7,338 nt of DNA, taken from assembly GCA_016186375.1 (NCBI GenBank), contig JACPLS010000013.1:1-7338 (forward strand). Direction: 5' to 3'. Positions 1 to 4,207 of this stretch are shown here, in pieces. Source of the DNA: Candidatus Pacearchaeota archaeon (GTDB lineage Archaea > Nanobdellota > Nanobdellia > Pacearchaeales > GW2011-AR1). Every line of letters begins with the position of its first letter. Position 1 is the first letter of the stretch. A program made the translations under genes and the position numbers. Below the pieces are notes generated by a model, which was not told where the DNA came from, did no database searches, and was given only the letters and a program-made list of their open reading frames with translations.

Positions 1-135
1 GAACAAGGAGCCTTGGGAGGCATCAGATGTGCGCACTATGTTCTTGAATGTAATTGTAGGACTATTTTGATTTTTGGGGCTGGCGAGGTATTTATATTAT
101 ATCTCCTTAGTGACAACAATGGAAAGGTTTATTAA
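1..135 (+). other. Left-edge sequence, possible 3' end of an upstream gene
   Basis: One forward frame is open from base 1 to a TAA at 133-135 (44 codons), and a second frame is open to a TGA at 68-70 (22 codons). Neither translation shows a recognisable motif, so I cannot choose between them or exclude that the stretch is noncoding. It is more GC-rich than the DNA after 140. A second TATA-like box (TTTATATTA, 91-99) lies within it. Confidence 0.15.
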
Positions 136-136
136 T
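121..136 (+). promoter_or_regulatory. Archaeal-type promoter (BRE/TATA), probably leaderless
   Basis: A purine-rich stretch (GGAAAG, 121-126) resembling a BRE precedes TTTATTAAT (128-136). The centre of the box is about 25 bases upstream of the ATG at 157, so transcription would start at or next to the start codon. No Shine-Dalgarno sequence precedes that ATG, which agrees with a leaderless message. This is inferred from spacing and composition only. Confidence 0.5.
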
Positions 137-156
137 CCAAAAAAATAGGAAATTCC

Positions 157-603
157 ATGAAAGTAAATGTACAAGTAAGAAAAGCAGCCGATAGATTGAG
201 AAAGAAATTTGAAAAAGAAGGGCAAGAACTTGCTCCCTTTAATCCCAAGAGTGTGCGTCTGCCTTGCTCGCTTAGTGAAGAAGAGGTCAAAGATTTATGT
301 ACTTGTTTAAGATACGTAGAAGAGAATATACCAGAATCTGATCGGAAAAAGAGTATGTTTATGATTTATGGAGAAAAAACAGGTGATTGGACGCCATTAC
401 GCATGCCATGGTCTACACCAATTTATGTAGCTATGCAAGAAGCAAGAGTGTCGCTCGCCATTCATCAAGATCAACGAGAAAGGTTACGGAGTTTAGGTTT
501 AAATGAATATGCTTGTGAAAAAATAGGAAAGCTTGCACAACTAATATCATATCTTAATGATTCATCAAATTACAAATTTAGTCAGGCACAAACCTCAAGA
601 TAG
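157..603 (+). CDS. Hypothetical protein, 148 residues
   Basis: I do not recognise a family. The protein is charged and soluble, with no signal peptide or membrane segment. The N-terminus (about residues 5-22) is a lysine/arginine-rich amphipathic helix. Residues 38-60 form a second helix beginning SLSEEEVKDL, and residues 102-135 are largely helical and hydrophilic. Cysteines lie at 37, 48, 50 and 120; the Cys-X-Cys pair at 48/50 could be redox-active or bind metal, but there is no complete zinc-binding pattern. The middle (residues 67-90) is richer in aromatic residues, glycine and proline and may be a beta segment. The ATG follows a TATA-like box by about 25 bases without a ribosome binding site. 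No neighbour on the same strand is close enough to form an operon. Its length and codon-like composition support a real gene; function is unknown. Confidence 0.65.
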   Translation: MKVNVQVRKAADRLRKKFEKEGQELAPFNPKSVRLPCSLSEEEVKDLCTCLRYVEENIPESDRKKSMFMIYGEKTGDWTPLRMPWSTPIYVAMQEARVSLAIHQDQRERLRSLGLNEYACEKIGKLAQLISYLNDSSNYKFSQAQTSR

Positions 604-880
604 TTCCCAAAAATGTATTTATCTCAATTGCTTATTCTCGCCGTGAGGCGACTATCTGTGCGAAGCACCACCGAGCCAGCCCTCCTTTGTATTTCCCAGC
701 AATTTTGTTTAAGCAGGATTAAACGCCGAATGGCGTCGTGGTTTACAGAAGTGTTTAAACGAAATGAAAGAACGCAGAATGCACATTTACTAAACTATTA
801 TTTTCTTAGAATTAATTGGCATCTGAATGCCTACGTTTAATCCTACGAGCTAAACGAAGTTGAGGACAAACATAAGAAAA
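604..880 (+). other. Hairpin-rich intergenic region, possible structured RNA or repeat element
   Basis: This gap holds several perfect short stem-loops: TCGCC/GGCGA closing a GTGA (GNRA-type) tetraloop at 638-651, GTGC/GCAC with a GAA loop at 658-668, CGCC/GGCG with a GAAT loop at 724-735, and GGCAT/ATGCC with a CTGA loop at 818-831. An 11-base inverted repeat (AGGATTAAACG at 715-725, CGTTTAATCCT at 834-844) encloses the last two. A forward frame is open at 613-840, but it has no promoter or ribosome binding site, shows no family signature and overlaps all of these structures, so I do not call it a gene. The region could be a noncoding RNA or the remains of a mobile element. Strand is unknown; plus is shown arbitrarily. 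Confidence 0.35.
697..715 (+). repeat. Copy 1 of the 19-base intergenic repeat
   Basis: CAGCAATTTTGTTTAAGCA recurs at 1895-1913 with a single mismatch (T to C at position 10). Both copies lie downstream of small genes and to the left of GC-rich hairpin DNA. A chance 18-of-19 match within 1.2 kb is unlikely even in AT-rich DNA. Confidence 0.6.
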
Positions 881-890
881 GTTTATATCA
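876..890 (+). promoter_or_regulatory. Archaeal-type promoter of the DUF4258/DUF2283 pair
   Basis: GAAAAG followed by TTTATATCA (882-890) forms a BRE/TATA-like element. Its centre is about 27 bases before the ATG at 913, and there is no Shine-Dalgarno sequence. It would give a leaderless or nearly leaderless bicistronic message. Confidence 0.55.
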
Positions 891-912
891 TAGTAATAGT
901 ATATCTTGCTGG

Positions 913-1122
913 ATGAAAATTATATTGACTCAACATGTAAAAGAGCAAATGGAAGAAAGGGGCATAAGCGAGGATGAGATAATCAACACTATAAAATACC
1001 CTGAGAATACACGAAAGATTGATGAGTTATATTATGCCCAGAAGAAAACAGCACAGGGCACAATTGAAGTCGTGTATGAAAAGCAAAGTTATATAAAAGT
1101 GATTACCGTATATCCATTATGA
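913..1122 (+). CDS. DUF4258-family protein, putative toxin of a toxin-antitoxin pair
   Basis: This 69-residue protein matches the DUF4258 pattern: an N-terminal strand, then His8 and a helix (HVKEQMEERGISEDEI, residues 8-23) with the typical Arg-Gly-Ile turn at 16-18, followed by beta strands ending in IKVITVY (61-67). DUF4258 proteins are compact, resemble RelE/BrnT-type small toxins, and are often encoded beside DUF2283 genes. His8 and Arg16 are the most conserved-looking polar positions. The TGA stop overlaps the ATG of the next gene (ATGA), so the two are translationally coupled. Toxin activity is inferred from family and context; the sequence does not demonstrate a target or an RNase activity. 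Confidence 0.8.
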   Translation: MKIILTQHVKEQMEERGISEDEIINTIKYPENTRKIDELYYAQKKTAQGTIEVVYEKQSYIKVITVYPL

Positions 1123-1328
1123 AAGTAACGTATGACAAGGAAGCCGACGCAATGTATATCAAGCTTACAGATGATAAGTTTAGCAAGGCAAAGATTGTAG
1201 ACCCAAAAACCATATTGAACCTTGATAAAGATGGAAATGTCATTGGCGTTGAACTTCTTTCTGTAAGCAAGAGAATATCAAACCCTCTTTCACAGATAAT
1301 AGTAGAAACATATCCAGCAAACGAATAG
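1119..1328 (+). CDS. DUF2283-family protein, putative antitoxin partner
   Basis: This 69-residue protein carries both hallmarks of DUF2283: the N-terminal YDKEADAMYIKL segment (residues 5-16) and the downstream LNLDKDGNVIGVELL segment (33-47), with the usual aspartate-rich turn before Gly-X-Val-X-Gly. The family is a small beta-rich domain found in many archaea, cyanobacteria and other bacteria, frequently beside DUF4258. The start codon overlaps the stop of the DUF4258 gene by four bases, which normally gives balanced, coupled synthesis. An antitoxin role is inferred from this pairing. There is no recognisable DNA-binding domain, so autoregulation by this protein is not evident. Confidence 0.85.
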   Translation: MKVTYDKEADAMYIKLTDDKFSKAKIVDPKTILNLDKDGNVIGVELLSVSKRISNPLSQIIVETYPANE

Positions 1329-1550
1329 TTCTAATTCTATGATATTATCTTAAAACAATCCGAGACTTACAGCAGTGAAAGATTTGCACGAAGCAAACAT
1401 TTTAGGATAAAATGAATGAACTACCGTTTAGCAGTGATTAGCCGAGTCTGAAAGACTCTTGTTGCAAAAACAGAGCCAAGAGACTTTTGCTTTGTTCTCA
1501 GCCGATTTCGAGCGTAATTGCTGACACTGTTAAAAGGTAACAAATAGAAA
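1329..1550 (+). other. Hairpin-rich intergenic region between the toxin-antitoxin pair and the 96-residue gene
   Basis: Three tight perfect stem-loops are visible: TTTGC/GCAAA at 1383-1397; CATTTTA-GGA-TAAAATG at 1398-1414, directly abutting the first; and GAGTCT-GAA-AGACTC at 1444-1458. A looser pair, GCAAAA (1464-1469) with TTTTGC (1485-1490), follows. An inverted relative of the 19-base repeat lies at 1513-1523. No open frame here looks like a gene. The stem-loops could act in termination or form part of a structured RNA. Confidence 0.35.
1513..1523 (-). repeat. Short inverted relative of the intergenic repeat
   Basis: Read on the minus strand these bases are CAGCAATTACG, matching the first eleven bases of the 1895-1913 copy (CAGCAATTTCG) with one difference. 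GT precedes the motif in both places. It is too short to be certain of common origin. Confidence 0.3.
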
Positions 1551-1560
1551 GATTTAAATA
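1546..1560 (+). promoter_or_regulatory. Archaeal-type promoter, probably leaderless
   Basis: A purine-rich stretch (AGAAAGA) is followed by TTTAAATA (1553-1560), an ideal archaeal TATA box. Its centre is about 25 bases upstream of the ATG at 1582. No ribosome binding site lies between them. Confidence 0.6.
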
Positions 1561-1581
1561 CGATTTATTCTCAGTTTTAGA

Positions 1582-1872
1582 ATGGAAAACTATGCGGGAT
1601 ATTTTGTAACAAGAGTAAATTACGATGCGGATGGAGTACCAACTGATGTAATAATTGAAAAACAAAATCCTAACAAACAGAGTAATTTACCTCTTGATTC
1701 TAAAACTGTTAATTTTGTAGATTTTTTGCGAGAACTTGCTGGACTAGAAAATATTGTTGATAGTGCTAAAATGATAAGGGAACAAGTTCATTCAAAGGTT
1801 AGAAAATCTATAAGTGGTGAGTTTCATGCCGTGAATGAAGCAAGATATATAGCAAAAAATCAAAAAGCGTAA
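1582..1872 (+). CDS. Hypothetical protein, 96 residues
   Basis: I do not recognise a family. Residues 5-27 look like a beta hairpin with a Tyr-Asp-Ala-Asp-Gly turn. A polar linker (28-41) follows, and residues 42-77 are an amphipathic helical region. The C-terminus is basic. There is no signal peptide or membrane segment. The gene stands alone, with a strong TATA box at leaderless distance and a run of seven thymines ten bases after its stop, so it appears to be a complete single-gene transcription unit. Its size and position beside a toxin-antitoxin-like pair suggest an accessory gene, but function is unknown. Confidence 0.65.
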   Translation: MENYAGYFVTRVNYDADGVPTDVIIEKQNPNKQSNLPLDSKTVNFVDFLRELAGLENIVDSAKMIREQVHSKVRKSISGEFHAVNEARYIAKNQKA

Positions 1873-1881
1873 ATCTTTCTA

Positions 1882-1888
1882 TTTTTTT
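1882..1888 (+). terminator. Oligo-T transcription terminator
   Basis: Seven consecutive thymines lie ten bases after the stop codon at 1872. Archaeal RNA polymerase terminates at such runs without needing a hairpin, and none precedes this one. Confidence 0.5.
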
Positions 1889-1894
1889 ATTCGT

Positions 1895-1913
1895 CAGCAA
1901 TTTCGTTTAAGCA
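1895..1913 (+). repeat. Copy 2 of the 19-base intergenic repeat
   Basis: CAGCAATTTCGTTTAAGCA matches 697-715 at 18 of 19 positions. It stands just after the terminator of the 96-residue gene and marks the left edge of a GC-richer block that runs to about 2110. That block ends in CGAGTGTAACGAAGT (2085-2099), which resembles CGAGCTAAACGAAGT (846-860) to the right of copy 1. Confidence 0.6.
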
Positions 1914-2123
1914 AGCGATTGTGCGATATCTCTGATTCGCACTCTGCGGTTAAGCGGAGCGAGAAATAATAAGACTGAGAATTGCAGCCTAAAGGGACGA
2001 GATTTTCACCAATAATTTTTTCTATCAATAAGTGAAAGTCGAGGAGGGGACGGGGAAACTCAAAGCATATTAGGGATAGCAACTCGAGTGTAACGAAGTG
2101 AAACGAGGGCAAAGCAGAAGTTT
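1914..2123. other. GC-richer noncoding block with adjacent hairpins
   Basis: This stretch contrasts in composition with the AT-rich DNA around it. GTGCGA (1921-1926) pairs with TCGCAC (1937-1942), and the stem extends inward through ATC/GAT after one bulged base, giving nine pairs. It is followed at once by CTCTGC (1942-1947) pairing with GCGGAG (1954-1959), with one G-T wobble. CTCG (2083-2086) and CGAG (2104-2107) could pair near the right end. A minus-strand frame (1894-2133) is open but has no promoter or recognisable product. I see no convincing gene here. Confidence 0.35.
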
Positions 2124-2124
2124 G

Positions 2125-2169
2125 GTTAATCAATCTTAACCGAACTATAAGAGGTTAAGATTGATTAAC
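2125..2169. repeat. Perfect 17-bp inverted repeat with an 11-base loop
   Basis: GTTAATCAATCTTAACC (2125-2141) and GGTTAAGATTGATTAAC (2153-2169) are exact reverse complements, separated by GAACTATAAGA. Each arm contains a smaller internal palindrome built on GGTTAA/TTAACC. The repeat lies about 145-190 bases upstream of the promoter of the glutaredoxin operon and about 250 bases past the terminator of the previous gene. It could be an operator, a mobile-element remnant or a long RNA stem. It has no downstream T-run. Confidence 0.8.
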
Positions 2170-2188
2170 ATGATTAAAATGATTAGAA
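2162..2188 (+). repeat. Three tandem 9-base units, consensus TGATTARMA
   Basis: TGATTAACA (2162-2170), TGATTAAAA (2171-2179) and TGATTAGAA (2180-2188) abut exactly and differ only at the seventh and eighth positions. The first overlaps the right arm of the 17-bp inverted repeat, and the left arm carries the same core inverted (TTAATCA, 2126-2132). The 9-base period puts adjacent units slightly under one helical turn apart, as in iteron-like protein-binding sites. Confidence 0.6.
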
Positions 2189-2202
2189 TAACTTAATAGA
2201 AT

Positions 2203-2246
2203 GGTTAAAAAATGAATTAACCCGAACTATAATTAAGAAATTAATT
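2203..2246. repeat. Degenerate second copy of the GGTTAA palindrome
   Basis: GGTTAA (2203-2208), then TTAACC (2217-2222), then CGAACTATAA (2223-2232) echo the 17-bp inverted repeat, whose left arm and loop read TTAACC directly followed by GAACTATAA. AATTAA (2214-2219) and TTAATT (2241-2246) give a weak flanking inverted repeat. The order of sub-motifs suggests duplication and decay of one unit. Confidence 0.4.
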
Positions 2247-2310
2247 TAGATGAGATATTCGTTTAACAGAAAATCATATTTAAAAAATGTTGCTGGGAGA
2301 AAAAACGAAC

Positions 2311-2320
2311 AATTTATATA
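2311..2320 (+). promoter_or_regulatory. Archaeal-type TATA box of the glutaredoxin operon
   Basis: TTTATATA (2313-2320) follows a purine-rich GAACAA. It predicts a transcript start near 2341, about 22 bases before the ATG at 2365, so unlike the upstream genes this operon would have a short leader. Confidence 0.5.
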
Positions 2321-2341
2321 TATGTGAAACTATATTTTCTC

Positions 2342-2348
2342 GAGGTGA
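2342..2348 (+). promoter_or_regulatory. Possible Shine-Dalgarno sequence with unusually long spacing
   Basis: GAGGTGA is complementary to the archaeal 16S rRNA 3' end but ends 16 bases before the ATG at 2365, longer than usual. A stop codon in frame at 2359-2361 excludes a nearer upstream start. It also sits in an imperfect palindrome (ATATTTTC at 2332-2339 against GAAATAT at 2347-2353), so it may instead be an operator. Confidence 0.35.
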
Positions 2349-2364
2349 AATATATAAATAAGAA

Positions 2365-2604
2365 ATGGTGAAAAAAATTATTTTATATTCTACTGCTTTT
2401 TGCCCTTGGTGTCACAAAACTAAAGAGTTTTTTTCTGCCCATAAAGTAAAATATAAAGATATTGATGTTGGAAGCAATATTAAAGCTGCACAAGAAATGA
2501 TAAAAAAATCTGGTCAACAAGGTGTACCTGTAATTGATATTGATGGAGAAATAGTTGTTGGATTTGATGAAAATGTCTTAAAAAAAACTTTAAAGATTAA
2601 ATAA
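2365..2604 (+). CDS. Glutaredoxin-like/NrdH-type thiol-disulfide oxidoreductase
   Basis: The 79-residue protein is a complete thioredoxin-fold mini-domain. The first strand (KKIILYST, residues 3-10) leads into the redox motif Cys13-Pro-Trp-Cys16. The cis-proline is in Gly-Val-Pro55-Val, and Gly-Phe-Asp (66-68) precedes the C-terminal helix, as in glutaredoxins and NrdH. Such proteins transfer electrons between a reductase or low-molecular-weight thiol and target disulfides in the cytoplasm. CPWC, rather than the classical CPYC, occurs in many archaeal glutaredoxin-like proteins, which may be served by thioredoxin reductase rather than glutathione. The gene begins a two-gene operon; its stop is seven bases before the aldehyde dehydrogenase start. 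That pairing suggests a role in keeping the dehydrogenase's active cysteine reduced or in the same oxidative-stress response, which is inference. Confidence 0.88.
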   Translation: MVKKIILYSTAFCPWCHKTKEFFSAHKVKYKDIDVGSNIKAAQEMIKKSGQQGVPVIDIDGEIVVGFDENVLKKTLKIK

Positions 2605-2611
2605 CAAAGAG

Positions 2612-4057
2612 ATGAAAAAATATAAGAATTACATAGATGGAGAGTGGAAGGCCTTTAGTGGAAAGAGAATTTTAATTGTTAATCCTTATAATGAGAAAAA
2701 AATTGCTGAAGTAATAGAATCTGGAAAAGAAGATGTAGACTCTTCTGTTGGATCTGCGAGAGGGGCATTTGACCAATGGAGGACAATGACTCAAGCTGAA
2801 AGATCTCGCTTATTTTTAAAACTTTCTGATTTGATTGAAAAACAAAAAGATTTTTTGGCTGAACTTGAATCAGAAAATCAGGGGAAAACAGTAGCACTAG
2901 CAACGGCCGATATAGAATTTGGAATTGATAATTTAAGATTTTTTGCTGGGGCTGCTAGAGCTATGAGTGTAACTGCTGCTGGAAACTACATTGATGCTCA
3001 TAGGCATAAAAAACATGTTGCTCTCGGAACATCTATTCTGAAAAGAGAGCCGTTTGGAGTAGTTGCATCAATTATCCCGTGGAATTATCCTTTTATGATA
3101 GCCTGTTGGAAACTAGCAGCTTGCGTTGTTGGAAATACTATTATACTAAAACCAAGTTCTCTGACACCATTAACAACTTTAGAACTAGCAAGTTTAGTTG
3201 AAAGAACTGGATTTCCTAAAGGAGTTATTAATATTATAACAGGAACAGGAGAGAAGGTAGGTAAAATGTTGGCTGAACAACCTGGAATTGATCTGATTTC
3301 CTTAACAGGAAATACTGAAACGGGGAAAGAAATAATGAAAATAGCTGCTGGAAATTTGAAAAAGGTTCATCTTGAACTTGGAGGGAAAGCTCCATTTATT
3401 GTTTTTGCTGATGCTAATCTTGAAAAAGCAGCTAAATATGCTGTCGAAGCTTCAATAATAAATTCAGGACAAGACTGTACTGCTGCTTCCCGAATATATG
3501 TGCAAGATGTTATTTATGAGAAATTTATTGGATTGATAAAGGAGATAGCTAAAGAAATTAAATTGGGTGATCCTGGTAAACATAATACTAACTTAGGACC
3601 TATGGCCTCTAGTCAGCAAAGAGCAAAAGTTGCTGGTTTTATAAAAAACCTTGGAAAGAATGAGAAGGTTATTTATCAGAGCGATATTCCTGAAAAAGGA
3701 TACTTCTATCCTTTAACTATTATAAGAGATTTTGAACAAAAGGGAAATTTATGCCAGAAAGAGATTTTTGGTCCTATAATTGCCCTAGCAAAATTTAGTG
3801 ATGAAAAAGAAGTTATTACAAAAGCAAATGATGTTGATTATGGTCTTGCCTCTAGTGTTTGGACAGAACATGTAGAAAGGGCATTCAGGGTTGTGAATGC
3901 TTTGAAATTTGGCGAAGTTTGGATTAATGATCATCTTCCTCTTGTGTCAGAAATGCCTCATGGTGGATTAAAACAGAGTGGACATGGAAGAGATTTATCA
4001 GTGCATTGTTTAGAAGATTATACTTATCTAAAACATATTTATGTTGGGTTATTATAA
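2612..4057 (+). CDS. NAD(P)-dependent aldehyde dehydrogenase, 4-aminobutanal (PatD/YdcW-like) type
   Basis: The 481-residue protein is a full-length member of the aldehyde dehydrogenase superfamily. All key elements are present: IPWNYP (155-160) with the oxyanion Asn158; Lys180 for cofactor ribose; Gly233 and Gly238 of the GxTxxG cofactor loop; the general base Glu255 in LELGGK; the nucleophile Cys289 in SGQDCTAASR; and Glu384-Ile-Phe-Gly-Pro. The C-terminal signature (VSEMPHGGLKQSGHGRD, then LEDYT) and the stretch RFFAGAAR resemble Escherichia coli PatD, gamma-aminobutyraldehyde dehydrogenase of putrescine degradation. The likely reaction is oxidation of 4-aminobutanal or a related amino- or betaine-type aldehyde to the acid in the cytosol. 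No polyamine oxidase or transaminase lies in the window, so substrate is uncertain. The start is supported by alignment of KNYIDGEW with the family N-terminus. No clear ribosome binding site precedes it; it probably relies on coupling to the glutaredoxin gene. Confidence 0.93.
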   Translation: MKKYKNYIDGEWKAFSGKRILIVNPYNEKKIAEVIESGKEDVDSSVGSARGAFDQWRTMTQAERSRLFLKLSDLIEKQKDFLAELESENQGKTVALATADIEFGIDNLRFFAGAARAMSVTAAGNYIDAHRHKKHVALGTSILKREPFGVVASIIPWNYPFMIACWKLAACVVGNTIILKPSSLTPLTTLELASLVERTGFPKGVINIITGTGEKVGKMLAEQPGIDLISLTGNTETGKEIMKIAAGNLKKVHLELGGKAPFIVFADANLEKAAKYAVEASIINSGQDCTAASRIYVQDVIYEKFIGLIKEIAKEIKLGDPGKHNTNLGPMASSQQRAKVAGFIKNLGKNEKVIYQSDIPEKGYFYPLTIIRDFEQKGNLCQKEIFGPIIALAKFSDEKEVITKANDVDYGLASSVWTEHVERAFRVVNALKFGEVWINDHLPLVSEMPHGGLKQSGHGRDLSVHCLEDYTYLKHIYVGLL

Positions 4058-4077
4058 AAATATTGAAAATAGAGATA

Positions 4078-4085
4078 TTTAAATA
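4078..4085 (+). promoter_or_regulatory. Archaeal-type TATA box downstream of the aldehyde dehydrogenase
   Basis: TTTAAATA lies just past the aldehyde dehydrogenase stop and predicts a transcript start around 4106-4110. That falls just before a GGTGA ribosome binding site (4110-4114) and the ATG at 4117. Confidence 0.45.
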
Positions 4086-4108
4086 AATAATAAGTCTATA
4101 ATTCAAAA

Positions 4109-4114
4109 AGGTGA
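4109..4114 (+). promoter_or_regulatory. Shine-Dalgarno sequence of the 22-codon frame
   Basis: AGGTGA contains the canonical archaeal GGTGA and ends two bases before the ATG at 4117. The spacing is short, but together with the upstream TATA box it points to a genuine start of translation. Confidence 0.4.
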
Positions 4115-4116
4115 AA

Positions 4117-4185
4117 ATGAAATTTGTTATTCTTGATAATAGAAAAGTTATACACCAAAGAACAACAAACAAAATTCTTAATTAG
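4117..4185 (+). pseudogene. 22-codon reading frame, possible 5' remnant of a truncated gene or a small peptide
   Basis: The frame encodes MKFVILDNRKVIHQRTTNKI and two further residues before a TAG at 4183-4185. The first strand-like segment (KFVIL) is typical of the N-terminus of an alpha/beta domain. It has an intact TATA box and GGTGA site but ends only 22 bases before the convergent ATPase gene's stop codon. If the frame shifts by one base near 4170, reading continues as LIRNCEYLEKLFQQVF up to and into the ATPase antisense sequence. This suggests a gene whose body was lost when the ATPase gene arrived. It may equally be a genuine short peptide. No family is recognisable. Confidence 0.3.
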
Positions 4186-4202
4186 GAATTGTGAATATCT
4201 TG

Positions 4203-4207
4203 AAAAA
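4203..4207 (-). terminator. Short oligo-T run after the ATPase gene
   Basis: On the minus strand five thymines immediately follow the TAA stop of the ATPase gene, with further T-rich sequence (AATTTTGTTTG) about 25 bases on. This is compatible with archaeal oligo-T termination but is weak in such AT-rich DNA. Confidence 0.3.

Noticed and set aside
1..156. tRNA or rRNA fragment at the left edge
   Set aside because: No cloverleaf arms, T-loop GTTCRANNC pattern or conserved rRNA stretch could be found.
613..840. Forward open frame of 75 codons
   Set aside because: It overlaps the repeat copy and several perfect hairpins, has no TATA box at leaderless distance and no ribosome binding site, and its translation shows no domain-like pattern.
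604..2123. Integron cassette array with attC sites
   Set aside because: Small promoter-bearing genes with structured spacers invite this reading, but paired RYYYAAC and GTTRRRY cores at the right spacing are not visible, and no integrase gene is in the window. The one GTTAAGC (1949-1955) has no matching partner.
1894..2133. Minus-strand open frame of 79 codons
   Set aside because: It lies across the second repeat copy and the GC-rich hairpins, lacks a promoter or ribosome binding site, and starts inside the 17-bp inverted repeat.
2125..2169. Intrinsic terminator of the 96-residue gene
   Set aside because: The stem is about 250 bases past the stop, no T-run follows it, and a T7 run already lies ten bases after the gene.
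2125..2232. CRISPR array
   Set aside because: The repeats are too short, unevenly spaced and not separated by unique spacers of constant length.
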